The notes under the pieces are model-generated. The model worked only from the letters and a program-made list of their open reading frames with translations. It was not told the DNA's origin and did not search any database. The position numbers were made by a program, and so were the translations under genes. 64,000 bases of DNA, taken from positions 434,001 through 498,000 of the forward strand of contig CANXME010002072.1 of NCBI GenBank assembly GCA_948144175.1, given 5' to 3'. Source of the DNA: Closterium sp. NIES-65 (Eukaryota > Streptophyta > Zygnematophyceae > Desmidiales > Closteriaceae). Of this stretch, positions 1-9,980 are shown piece by piece (positions within the stretch are counted from its first letter, which is position 1; each line of letters opens with the position of its first letter).

Positions 1-2199
1 CCCGAGCCGCCCGAGCCGCCCGAGCCACCCGAGCCGCCTGAGCCGCCCGAGCCGCCTGAGGAGCCGAGCCGCTGGTGCCACGGAGCCGCAGTTGCTGCAG
101 TGCCGTTCGAGCAGCCGTGTTGCCGTGCTGCTGTACCGCTGAGCTGCCCGACCCGCCCAGCCTGGTGAGAGCAGCGCTTCTGTCACTGCACTGCCCCTGT
201 CCTACAGTTGGTACTGCTAGTCCACTGTTGTCATGGCTACCCCCAGTGTTCTCGCTTTTGACGCTGAGGGTCGAGCCATTGACTTTGAGGTTTGGGTGGA
301 TGACCTGCAGCTTTTCCTACAGTGCGATAGGGCAGACGGTCTTTCCCTCTTTGACCTCACCTCTGGTGCTTCCCCTGCCCCTGCTGCCGATGCCGACACC
401 AGCGTTCGCTCCCAGTGGGCCACTCGGGATGCTGCTGCACGTCTTGCTGTGCGTCGCCACCTGCCTACCACTGAGCGCGCGCACTTTAGTCAGTACAAGA
501 GTGCTCAGACCTTGTACGACGCTGTCGTTGCACGCTACTCCTCCCCTGCCACTGCTGCACTGAGCCGCCTCATGCTACCGTACCTCTTTCCTGACCTTGC
601 TGCCTTTCCCACAGTCGCTGACCTCATTACGCACCTCCGCACTAGTGACACTCGCTACCGCGTCGCGCTTCCTGCTGAGTTCTGCGCCAAGAACCCCCCC
701 ACCCTATGTACATCACTCTCTATTATATAGTCACCCGCCTCCCTGACTCCCTTCGTGTAGTCAGGGACCACTTCCTCTCAGTCTGTCCCACCACTCTCAC
801 TGTTGACCTCCTAGAGAAGGCCCTCATAGCAGCGGAGAAGAGCATAGTCGCTGTAGGAGCCTCTTGTGGTGACCCTCGCACCCCCATCTTTGAGGGGTGT
901 TCCCCTTCCCCCCTGTTGCCCTCTGTCGCCTCTGCTGCTGCGGGCGACCTCGTTGGTCTTGAGTCGGTCGGAGTGGCGTCTGCCCCTAGCGGGAGACGCC
1001 GCTCTGGCAAGGGCAAGGGGGGCAAGGGCGCGGGTGGGGCTAGCGGGGATGGTGGAGGTGGCGGTGGAGGCGGCGGGGGGAGTGGGGGTGGCGGTGGGAG
1101 TGGTGGCGGGGGTGGAAGTGGCGGTGGCAGCGGCGGAGGCGGAGGCGGCGGTGGCGGTAGCGGTGGGAGCGGAGGCGGCGGTGGCGGCGGAGGTGGAGGC
1201 GGTGGTGGTGGAGGAGGTGGAGCTGGTCGGGGTGGTGCTTCTCAGCGGAGCGGCTCCGGGAGTGGTCAGCGCCACCAACAGCAGCAGCAGCAGCGTTCTC
1301 GGGACATCCCCCCTCCTCAGCAGCTCCGTGAGTGGTACACGCAGCGTCAGCGTGGTGGGGGTTTTGGCCCGTGCACCTACGTCCTTCGCTCCGGCGACCG
1401 CGCGGGTGAGCAGTGTGGGGGTGCTCACCCCACCCAGCGCTGCTTTGGCCGCCTGACGGACGCTTGGCGTCACCAGTTCCCGGAGGCTAGTGAGATCCCC
1501 CGCTGGGGAGAGCTGTCTAGGGCAGGCGTAGCTATCTTTGATCTTGACTTTGATAATATCCTTGCTGCCATGTATGCTGTGACTATTAGTGATGAGGGTG
1601 ACTGTTACCGGTGTTTCCCGCCCGACCCGGGCATTGGTACTGCTGCTCTAGGTACTGGTGAGGCTGCTGCTCTAGGTGCCAGTGCGTCCGCGCCCTCAGG
1701 TGCTGGTGAGTCTGCGCTCTCAGGTACCACGTCGGCTTCGGCCTCCCTCACCTTCACACTTGACTCAGGGGCTTCTCGCTCCTTCTTTCGAGACCGCACC
1801 ACACTCACGCCGCTTGGTCGGCCAGTTGCAGTCTCCCTGGCAGACCCCTCTGGGGGTCCTGTCCTCTCTCACTTCTCCACTGTCCTCCCGTGTCCGGCTG
1901 CCCCCTCTGGCACCTTGTCTGGTCTTTACCTCCCCTCGTTCTCTACGAACTTGGTGAGTGGTGCTGACTTGCAGGATACGGGGGCTCACCAGTTCACTCC
2001 TGCGAGTCAGCGGGTGACCCACTGCACGGACGCTCGGACAGGCCGACACCTGGCCACGTTTACACGTCGGCCGGGGTCGAGCCAGTACACACTGACCACT
2101 GCGTCTCCTCCAGTCACTGCGTCTGGTCAGGTAGCTGCGTCGGGTCAGGTGTTTGCTGCAGCGTCCAGGTCTGGTCCTGAGTCTGCCCCCTGCTCGTGT

Positions 2200-2341
2200 T
2201 GTCAGAATCCCAACCACTAGACCATTGGGATAAAAGGGCTTGTTTCAGTAGCGGGTCAGTGCGCCCATAACCCCCCAGGCAAACGCGCCTGTAACCCCCC
2301 CTAGGATCGATCGGGGATCTCACAGTGTAGCTCTACTGACA
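2200..2341 (-). repeat. TRIM 3' LTR (142 bp)
   Basis: This is the left copy on the plus strand and the 3' LTR in the element's own orientation. It carries TG...CA ends with a 6-bp inverted terminal match (TGTCAG/CTGACA) and is adjacent to the polypurine tract at 2342-2352. Confidence 0.92.
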
Positions 2342-2404
2342 CCCCCCCACACTGGGAGGCCCAGGACTGAGCACAGTGGCAACGGCCAACATGTGCATAC
2401 ACCG

Positions 2405-2459
2405 GGATTCGAACCCGAGACCGCTCTGATACCATGTCAGAATCCCAACCACTAGACCA
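2405..2459 (-). promoter_or_regulatory. tRNA-like Pol III A box and B box across TRIM LTR/PBS junction
   Basis: On the minus strand an A-box-like TGGTCTAGTGG (2449-2459, inside the LTR end) and a perfect B box GGTTCGAATCC (2405-2415, inside the element interior) are separated by 33 bases, the distance found in type 2 Pol III promoters of tRNA genes. The D-arm-like sequence around the A box (TGGTCTAGTGGTTGGGATTC) strongly resembles tRNA-Glu. There is no matching acceptor stem, so this is a tRNA-like promoter and not a functional tRNA gene. Function is inferred. Confidence 0.6.
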
Positions 2460-2576
2460 TTGGGATAAAAGGGCTTGTTTCAGTAGCGGGTCAGTGCGCC
2501 CATAACCCCCCAGGCAAACGCGCCTGTAACCCCCCCTAGGATCGATCGGGGATCTCACAGTGTAGCTCTACTGACA
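2435..2576 (-). repeat. TRIM 5' LTR (142 bp)
   Basis: Right copy on the plus strand and the 5' LTR in element orientation, identical by eye to 2200-2341. Its last bases in element orientation run directly into the initiator-Met primer binding site at 2423-2434. Confidence 0.92.
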
Positions 2577-5500
2577 CGTGTCGCCTCCTGTCTCACGAGA
2601 CTCTCCTCTGGCACCACCGTCTTGGTCACCCCTCCCTGCCAGGTCTCCGAGGCATGGCTTCCCGTGTCCTTGTCTCTGGTCTTCCCCGGTCCCTCCCTCC
2701 CCTTCCTCCGGGGCCTGGTCCTTCCTGTGTCCCCTGTGTCGAGGGGCGGCTCCGAGCTGCCCCTCACTCCTCTCAGTTTCCCCCGACAGAGGCCCCGCTG
2801 CAGACGCTTCACATGGACGTGTGGGGCCCAGCCCGCGTCCGTGGACAGGGTCACGAGCGCTACTTTCTGCTGGTGGTTGACGACTACTCGCGTTACACCT
2901 CAGACTTCCCCTTGCGCAGCAAGGGTGATGTCACTGAGGTGTTGATCGACTGGATCCGCGCAGCTCGTCTTCAGCTCAGGAGGAGCTTCGGCTCGGACTT
3001 TCCTGTTCTGCGTCTGCACTCTGACCGAGGCGGAGAGTTCTCCTCTGGCCTTCTGCGAGCCTACTGTCGTGCGCGAGGCATCCGCCAGACCTTCACACTA
3101 CCGGACTCTCCACAGCAAAATGGGATTGCTGAGCGCCGCATTGGCATGGTCATGGACGTCGCTCATACGTCCATGATGCATGCGGCTGCCCCCCATTTTC
3201 TGTGGCCGTTTGCGGTTCGGTACGCGGCGCATCAGATCAACCTTCACCCCAGGGTCTTCAGGCCGGAGACCTCCCCAGCCTTGCTATGGACGGGGAAGGT
3301 CGGCGATGCGTCTGCGTTCCGTGTCTGGGGATCTCGGGCGTTTGTCCGCGACTTGTCTGCGGACAAGCTGTCCTCTCGTGCTGCTCCCTGTGTCTTCCTT
3401 GGCTTCCCCCCTGACGCCCCTGGGTGGCCGTTCTACCACCCCACCTCTCGTCGTGTTCTGTCCTCCCAGGACGTCACGTTCGACGAGTCAGTCCCCTACT
3501 ACCGCCTCTTCCCCTACCGCACTCCTTCCCTCCCCCCACCACCGCACTTCCTTGTGCCAGGTCCCCCCCCGGTAGACCCCCTCCCCCCTCAGGGTCCTGC
3601 CCCTTCAGGTTTGTCCCAGGTAGACGCAGTCGAGCCGGTCGAGGTTGCTGGTGACTCTGGTACTGCTGCGGGTGCTGAGCTTGGGGGTGCTGACTCTGGG
3701 AGTGCTGCGCGCGTGGGTGCTGAGCCTGGGGGTGCTGAGTCTGGGGGTGCTGCAACTGGGGGTGCTGAGCCTGGGGGTGCTACGACTGGGGGTGCTGAGC
3801 CTGGGGGTACTGCGTCTGGGGGTACTGAGCCCGGGGGTGCTACGACTGGGGGTGCTGAGCCTGGGGGTGCTGCGTCTGGAGCTACTGAGCCTGGTGGTGC
3901 GGAGCCAGCGGCTGCTGGACCTACCCGTGTGGCGTCTGGCGGTACTGGGCCTGGGGGTTCTCCGGGTGCTTCGTCTCGGCGGGAGCCGCTCTCTCCACAG
4001 GAGCTGCGCGAGTGGTTTGCCCGGCGCTGGAGGCGTACTGTTGGAGCTGGTGCTTCTTCGGCTGCTGAGGGTTCTAGTGCCGCCGGTCTTGGAGGTGCTC
4101 GCCCTGGGAGTGCTGGAGCTGCTGGGCCTGCGAGTGCGACTGGAGTCGGAGCTGCTACGGGTGCTGTTGGTGCTGCTGGAGGTACTGGAGCTGGAGGTGC
4201 TGTTGGCGCTGGTGCTGCCACTGGGGGTGCTGGTGCTGTCCCTGCTGTGTCTGGAGTCGCCGCGCGGCCTCGGCCGTACTTTGTTCCGCTCCTTCAGCAG
4301 GTTCTTGGTCTTCCTCCTCCCTTAGAGTGTCCACCGCCTGTCCAGTCACAGTCACAGTTCCCGCCGGCCTCCCCACTGCCTGCTCCTTCTCCCTACACTG
4401 GTCCCACTGGAGGTCTTGCTGAGCGTCGTGAGCCTGCGTCTCGTCTCGCGTCGCCTGTTCGTGCTACTTGCGCTGGTGGTCGCGGTTCGCGTCAGCGTCC
4501 TCCTCCTGTCCCTGGCACGCACCGGATGTCTCTGCGTCCGTCCACTTCTCCTTTGCGTGTCCCTTTGCCTTCTCCTCCTGAGTCCTCTCTTCCTGCTCAT
4601 CCCGACCTGGAGTCGGACTCTCTTCGTGCTGCCAGTCCTACCGTCACGCGTCTCCTTGCTACTGTCGTCACTGACCCCTCTTTTGAGTCCACTGCTGCGT
4701 CTGCTCTTGCTGCTGAGCTCGTCGACTTTGCTGCTCGCTGTCGTCTAGACTACGCTGCTGGTCTTGTTGCTGAGTCTGCGTCTGCCTGTCCTCCGTCCGT
4801 CGGGGGTGAGTGTGCTCTTGGCACGGACGTCCTTGAGGACAGGCTGGAGGAGTTCCAGTGTCTGGCTGCTGCTTCACCTCATCTCGTGTCCGTACTGCTT
4901 ACCCCTGAGGGAGACACGGATGCACTAGACATCCCGACTCCGCGCTCTTACGCGGAGGCGATAGAGGGTCCCTACTCCTCTCAGTGGCAGGCAGCTATGG
5001 ATGCAGAGATGGCTTCCTGGAAGTCCACAGGCACCTACGTTGACGCGGTTCCTCCTCCTGGGGCGAACATCGTCAGTGGCATGTGGATCTTCAGGGTGAA
5101 GCGGCCGCCGGGCTCTCCACCTGTCTTCAAGGCGCGCTATGTGGCTCGTGTCTTCAGTCAGCGGCAGGGAGTTGACTACTTTCAGACCTTCTCTCCCACC
5201 CCGAAGATGACCACTCTTCGGGTGCTGCTACACATAGCCGCTCAGCGTGACTACGAGCTTCACTCTCTTGACTTCAGCACTGCTTTCCTGCAGGGTAGCC
5301 TGCACGAGGAGATCTAGCTGCGCCGTCCACCTGGCTTCACTGGGACTTTCCCTCCCGGCACCCAGTGGAGCCTCCGACGGCCAGTCTACGGTCTCCGCCA
5401 GGCACCGCGCGAGTGGCACGACACACTGAGGACTACGCTTGCGGCTCTTGGGTTTGCTCCCTCTACTGCTGACCCGTCGTTGTTTCTGCGCACCGACACC

Positions 5501-6511
5501 TCTCTGCCGCCGTTCTACATCCTCGTGTACGTCGACGACTTGGTCTTTGCCACACCTGACACTGCTGGACTCGCCCACGTGAAGTCCGAGCTGCAGAAGA
5601 GACACACGTGCATAGACCTGGGTGAACTGCGCAGCTACCTTGGCTTGCAGATCACCCGGGACAGAGCACGTCGCACCATTACCCTGACTCAGTCACACAT
5701 GGTGCAGCAGGTCCTTCAGCGCTTCGGCTTCACGTACTCCTCGCCTCAGGCCACTCCTCTGTCTACTCGCCACTCGCTCTCAGCTCTGCCTTCGGATGAG
5801 TCCGTAGAGTCGAGTGGCCCGTACCCAGAGCTTGTTGGCTGCCTCATGTACCTGATGACCTGCACACGACCTGACCTCGCATACGCTCTTAGCATTCTTG
5901 CACGCTATGTTGCTCCTGGGAGACACAGACCAGAGCACATGGCTGCAGCGAAGAGGGTGTTGCGCTACTTGTGCAGTACGTTGGGCATGGGGCTAGTGCT
6001 TGGAGGGCGGAGTCCAGTGGTCCTTACTGGGCACGCGGACGCTTCTTGGGCTGACGACCAGGCTACGCAACGGTCGTCACAGGGTTACACCTTCAGTCTT
6101 GGTTCCGGCTCTGTTTCGTGGCGGGCTACTCGCTCGTCTTCTGTTCTCGGCTCCAGTTGTGAGGCTGAGATCTACGCCGGGGCCATGGCTGCACAGGAGC
6201 TTCGTTGGCTCACCTACCTGCTGACTGACCTAGGAGAGCCGCCTCGTTCTCCTCCAGTGGTGTATGTAGACAACAAGGCCATGCTGGCCTTGTGTCGGGA
6301 TCAGCGCTTGGAGCACAGAACGAAGCACATTGCTCTCCGCTACTTTCTTGCTCATGAGTTGCAGCAGCGTGGTCAGTTGCGACTTGCGTACGTGGCCTCT
6401 GAGGCTAACACTGCTGATGTTTTCACCAAGGCACTTGCGCCTTGTGATCATCAGCGCTTCTGCACTCAGCTGGGTCTTGTACCTGTCTTGCCTCACTTGC
6501 TCACCACTTGA

Positions 6512-6718
6512 CCTTGCTTGTACCCTTCCATATATATATTTACCTGCTCTTGCTTGTTTAGCCTTATATATATGTGTACTCCTGCATGTGAACTGGCCTT
6601 GTGGCCTTGACCTTGTGCTCGAATTGTGTGGTGACGTTGTGATCCACCCTGAGCTTTGTCTGCTTTGCTTGACTGGTCTTGTGACCCCTTGTTCTCCCCC
6701 ACTTTGCCTATGGGGGTG
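6512..6718 (+). other. copia A 3' untranslated region and polypurine tract
   Basis: Non-coding stretch between the pol stop and the 3' LTR. It contains TATATATA-rich words near 6530-6570 and ends in CACTTTGCCTATGGGGGTG at 6700-6718, the plus-strand priming tract for LTR synthesis. The same tract is found at the same place in B, C and D. Confidence 0.8.
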
Positions 6719-6840
6719 TGTCAAATTATAATATTGTGTAGGCTATAGTGGGGTAGCCTATATGGGGTACACATTTCTAGGGTTGCATATTTGTATCACT
6801 TCCATTCCTTAGTCAATTCATTCTCGTTCTACTCTCCTCA
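6719..6840 (+). repeat. copia A 3' LTR (122 bp)
   Basis: Begins TGTCAAATT directly after the polypurine tract and ends CTCCTCA. It shares the words TGTAGGCTATAGTGGG and TTCATTCTCGTTC with the LTRs of B and C, so the families are related. The 5' LTR is outside the window, so LTR divergence and target duplication cannot be read. Confidence 0.88.
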
Positions 6841-7030
6841 CGGGCTGTGTCAGTCTGAACTGGCGTTGTACAGTTGGCTGTGCCCTCGGTTCTAACTCGA
6901 TTCTATGATCATGCGCCTGCTGAGGTGGCAGCCCTTCCGATAAGTCGTATGGAAAAATCCCCAGGTACCGTTTCAACAGTTCCTTTAGTTCGGGCGGTAC
7001 TGCTGCCAGCAGTTTCTGAAAATCGCTCGG

Positions 7031-7747
7031 CTACTTCGCTTCTCCTACTAATGCTATATCTACTGCGTACATGTCAGCTCCAGCGGCGACAACCCGTTTC
7101 ATCGTGATGGCGTTGACGTGGACCGTTGAAGACTCGGGCGACTGCCAGCGAGGTAGCTCGACCCAGTTACCACTACTTCGCACGGTGCAGCTACCCGTCG
7201 TCCAGTCGATTCGCGGGTTACACCGTCGCAGCCAATCACGTCCCAGTAAAATATCGTGCCCATCCAGTGTCGTTGCGAGCATTTCCTGTGTAAACCCGAA
7301 AGTTCCCCCGCAACGGACTTTGACTCGCTCTACCTTTTCCCGTATGGCCAGTGGCGTGCCGTCGACTAAGCGTGCGTCTATCTCCGGTAAGCAACGGCTA
7401 AGTGTCAGCTGTAGTTTTCGTGCGGTTGCGGTATTAACTAAACTGTGGCTTGCTCCTCCGTCGATAAAAATCTTCACTGCTGCTCCCTGTATTTTCCCGT
7501 GGATCAGTACTGGGCAATCCGTCGCTGTACCCTCCTTATTCATCCTAGCCCGATCGATGGCGTGAATCGGTACTGTGACTCGGTGAGGGTCGGTGCGGTT
7601 GGGCGAGCAGGCAGTCTCGTCAGTAGTTGGCCCAACTTCTACTGACTGCTGGCGTTTCCCTGCCTCTGAGACTCCCCCCCCTGCTCTGCTCCGCGGCGCC
7701 TTAGCTCCTCTGGGCATTCGCTCTTGCGATGGCCCGGCCTGTTGCAA
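7031..7747 (-). pseudogene. gypsy retropepsin-like protease and start of pol
   Basis: This frame overlaps the gag end by 109 bases in the -1 register. It contains an aspartic protease with FIDGGASHSL (the usual D-S/T-G triad appears as D-G-G) and the second motif DILLGRDWL. A TAG at 7033-7031 ends it, but the same frame continues downstream to 6841 with the segment LPPELKELL-KRYLGIFPYDL-SEGLPP, typical of the region just before gypsy reverse transcriptase, so the TAG is a premature stop. Copia A insertion at 6841 removes the rest. Confidence 0.8.
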
Positions 7748-8816
7748 GCAAAGCAGCGCCCCTTAAACGGTGCGGCAGCTGCATTCGTTGCAACAGCGTT
7801 TACGGTGGCGTGCTCGATCGGTCCCCGAGGACGATGTCCGTAGTAGGACCCCGGTCTCGGTCGGCGTAGAATGTCGATTTTCTCGGCGAGCGCGAGAATC
7901 TCGTTGAAGTTTGAGAGTCCGCGCAGCATGATTTCGTGCGAGATATCCGGCTTCAGCCCTCCGACGTAACGGTCCACCCGCTCCGCTTCGTGCATGTAGC
8001 CGACCTGCTCGCAAAGTGCGAGAAAACCGCTCGTGTAATCTTGAACCGACCCGAGCTGCCGCCAAGTGCGCAATCTCTGACGCGCCGAAATAGAAGCCGC
8101 GATCAACTCGAAGCGCGCCTGAAGCCCTGCGCACCACGCATCCCACGTGCTGTATTGGGCGGTCTCGCAGAAAGAATTCCAGGTGACAGCTGGACTCGTG
8201 GGCCCTTCCTCTTGCTACGGTGGCTCGTAGGCGCGTGGCGACGTCACGATGACTCGCCACCAGTCCATGGCGGGGCCCTTTGACAGCGAAACGGCATACC
8301 GAATCTTCGCTGCGTCCGACTCGACGTAATTCGCGTCGAAGAAGACGTTCATCGTGAAAACCCACGATTGAACCGTCGGACCTCCACGTTGGCTTGGGTC
8401 GAAGCAGGGCGGGCGTTGCGGCTTGAGTGGCATGGGTGCCATAATGGCCTGTTCGCCACTTGTCGCCGCGAACTCCACGTGCCGACGGGCTTCACGAGGC
8501 TCCCGCGGGCTTGGTGCGACCCTGTTTCCTCCCATGCCAGGCATCGGCTGGGCGGCGCCATCACTGGCTGCGCCTGAGCGTTGTCCCACGCTGTCATGTT
8601 GCGTTGGTGTGCCGGACGAAATGACGATCGGCTCGTCCGATTGTGCAGATGCATTTGTCGGTGCGTGTGGTGGCGCTGAAATGTCACCGTGGATTGCTGA
8701 CGTGCGGAGTCACGTTCCGCCGTGAGCGTCGCAATTTCGAGCGCCGAATCTTCAAGTTGGCGCACCAGACGGTCGAGCTGCTCCTGTGTCAATTTGGCGA
8801 GCGTGAATTCGGCCAT
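7639..8816 (-). pseudogene. gypsy gag remnant with CCHC zinc knuckle
   Basis: Start taken at the ATG at 8816-8814 (MAEFTLAKLTQEQLDRL), followed by a short coiled-coil-like segment. A frameshift lies between roughly 8700 and 8590, after which the other frame continues with the retrotransposon gag domain (PPCFDPSQRGG... MDWWRVIV). A TAG at 8217-8215 interrupts the domain, and the same frame goes on through ARQRLRTWRQLGS, VDRYVGGLKPDI and a canonical knuckle CFACNRPGHRKSEC to the stop at 7639. This family of gag proteins packages element RNA in cytoplasmic particles. Confidence 0.82.
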
Positions 8817-9005
8817 GGCGGGGGTGTCGGGCGAGCTCAGCGAGAGCCTCGGTCGTGGCCGTGCGTGCTTACGAGAGAGCACTACGAGCGGCGGTGCTGT
8901 GTCGCTGAGGGACGTCTACCCCCCCCCCCCCCCCAAAATTGAGATAGTGGGGAAGCAAAGGTGTGGGTGCGGTCCGAGAGGAGATCGTAGGCTCTGATTA
9001 CCAAG

Positions 9006-9460
9006 TGTTACGAGTGCAATTGAGTGAACGAACGAGAATTGCTCTATCGAAGCAAGAGTACAATGAGCGAAGGCATGAGCGAAGAATATATAGCGAAACT
9101 ACAGTGGTAACGGTAATGGACTGTGGTTGTCGCGCGACGGGCCTGGGACTGAGGTTGGGAAAAGTGTCGAAGCGGAGGCCCGGGGCGCGGGTTACCCGCC
9201 GAGCCGTGAGGTCGGGGTGCGACGTGCGAAAGTGGCGGGCGGATTGTCGATGCGAGGATTGCGAGTGGTAACGGTGCTGACTGTGGTGCTACAGTGATGT
9301 ACGCGTTGAGCAGGGATGCGAAGTAAGGAAAAGGAATTTTCCTTACAAGCTACCTGCTTGGGCCGAGAAATGGCGTACAACCAGGCCAATCAGCAAAAAC
9401 CAACAAGCCTCCACCTACTCTGCACGCACGTGACTCTTCACTTCACCGTTTCACGTAACA
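9006..9460 (-). repeat. gypsy 5' LTR (about 455 bp)
   Basis: Bounded by TGTTAC at 9006 and GTAACA at 9460, a six-base inverted terminal match with TG/CA ends. On the minus strand it contains a TATATATT box near 9090 and lies two bases from the primer site GGCTCTGATTACCA (plus strand 8990-9003), an initiator-Met-type site with one extra A. The partner LTR is not in the window, so the boundary is inferred from ends and primer site only. Confidence 0.65.
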
Positions 9461-9980
9461 CCCACCTCCTTGTGTTACGGATCGCGCGGCTCCCTGCAGT
9501 GTACCGCATTGCCCGGGACTGGAGCCTACTGTACTCGAAGGCGACGGACGAATGAGTGGGTTGTTGACGTTCATCTCCCCACCAGCAACCTACAGGCAGA
9601 CAATTCCACAGAAACTGCTGACGAACACTTTGCCCAACCATTTGCAATTGAGCTCCTGGCTTTTTTGCAACTGCCTTCATTTTAGGGTTTTCTTGCCAGG
9701 TCCTTACAGCAGTTGTCAAGCGGAAGTTGCTAATGTTGTAATTGATGCAATTCTCTGCAGTAATTTCCAGTGCCTATTCGCCGTACTCCTACTAACGTCT
9801 CATCTGCCTCGTATTAAGTCGGAAGTCTCGATTCGTCATAGCTTGGAAATATTGATTAGCATTGGCAGTGTTGCAACTCCATGGCCGTCTCGCTTTTGGG
9901 AATGATAGTACAAAGGCGTCTATTTATACGTAGTGGGTAGTTTAGAGTTTCTATTTGGAGCATTTATTCTTTGGGAAGCC
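9461..9980 (+). promoter_or_regulatory. EXO70 upstream region with TATA-like box
   Basis: Between the gypsy LTR and the first EXO70 codon there is no convincing coding sequence. TATTTATA at 9921-9928 lies 53 bases before the ATG and could be the core promoter or part of the 5' UTR. The gypsy LTR sits less than 500 bp upstream, so the element may have contributed regulatory DNA. No other motif recognised. Confidence 0.3.

Larger units (their letters stand above)
2200..2576 (-). mobile_element. complete TRIM (miniature LTR retrotransposon) nested in copia A
   Basis: Two direct repeats of 142 bp (2200-2341 and 2435-2576) that I read as identical, each starting TGTCAG and ending CTGACA, flank a 93-bp interior with no coding capacity. 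The host sequence CGTGT is duplicated at 2195-2199 and 2577-2581. Read on the minus strand, the interior begins right after the LTR with TGGTATCAGAGC (plus strand 2423-2434), the classic primer site for initiator-Met tRNA, and ends with a purine tract GTGTGGGGGGG against the other LTR (plus strand 2342-2352). LTR, PBS, PPT, 5-bp duplication and 377-bp total size define a TRIM. It must be mobilised in trans, plausibly by copia-type enzymes because the primer site is of that kind. Identical LTRs imply a recent insertion. Confidence 0.93.
233..6511 (+). pseudogene. copia A gag-pol polyprotein, disabled
   Basis: Start chosen at ATG 233 (MATPSVLAFDAEG), matching the starts of B and C. Gag runs to about 1600: an N-terminal UBN2-like gag region, a poly-Gly tract (1050-1220) and a zinc-knuckle-like C-x(13)-C-x3-H-x4-C (about 1374-1443). 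Protease motif DSGAS lies near 1765. The integrase zinc region and catalytic core (MDVWGPARV, D-D-Y-S-R, HSDRGGEFSSG, QQNGIAERR) span about 2590-3500. An Ala/Glu/Pro/Gly linker built of a 15-bp repeat (3660-3900) separates integrase from RT. RT begins near 5040 and carries YVDDLVFA at about 5527; RNase H with DASWADD and the terminal VDNKAMLA/ADVFTKAL blocks ends at 6511. Breaks: a one-base loss in a C run near 690-700 (gag switches frame), the TRIM at 2200-2576 (its 377 bp plus the 5-bp duplication account exactly for the frame change across it), and TGG to TAG at 5315-5317. Confidence 0.93.
1..6840 (+). mobile_element. Ty1/copia retrotransposon A, 5' end outside window
   Basis: The order gag, aspartic protease, integrase, reverse transcriptase, RNase H on one strand is that of Ty1/copia (integrase before RT). 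Bases 1-232 are a GC-rich leader made of degenerate CCGAGCCGCC-type repeats, like the leaders of elements B and C here; the 5' LTR and primer site lie left of the window. After pol comes a 3' untranslated stretch, a polypurine tract CACTTTGCCTATGGGGGTG (6700-6718) shared with elements B, C and D, and a 122-bp 3' LTR. The right edge at 6840/6841 abuts the interior of a gypsy pol region, so A inserted into an older gypsy copy. A was then hit by a TRIM insertion at 2200. Coding breaks: one frameshift, the TRIM, one nonsense codon. Confidence 0.95.
6841..9460 (-). mobile_element. Ty3/gypsy-type retrotransposon remnant (5' half)
   Basis: In its own orientation: 5' LTR (9460-9006), primer site (9003-8990), a leader with a long G run (plus strand C run near 8919-8935), gag with a CCHC knuckle, a retropepsin in the -1 frame, and the linker that normally precedes reverse transcriptase. 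The sequence stops at 6841 where copia A is inserted; the RT-RNaseH-integrase half would be beyond element A, outside the window. At least one frameshift and two in-frame TAG codons show it is dead. The clade cannot be fixed without RT or integrase, but a CCHC gag followed by a separate -1 frame protease fits gypsy rather than copia. Confidence 0.85.

Noticed and set aside
2395..2475. Genuine tRNA-Glu gene on the minus strand
   Set aside because: A and B boxes and D/T arms resemble a tRNA, but the acceptor ends do not pair and the middle is the primer binding site of an LTR element.
2114..2558. Two short minus-strand frames sharing the same N terminus
   Set aside because: They lie in the duplicated TRIM LTRs and are the result of LTR duplication.
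3589..4376. Antisense and shifted frames over the copia Ala/Gly/Pro linker and Gly tracts
   Set aside because: Low-complexity GC-rich sequence stays open in many frames; only the pol frame continues the integrase and RT domains.
8368..9271. Plus-strand frames over the gypsy gag and LTR
   Set aside because: No recognisable domain, while the minus strand carries gag with a CCHC knuckle.
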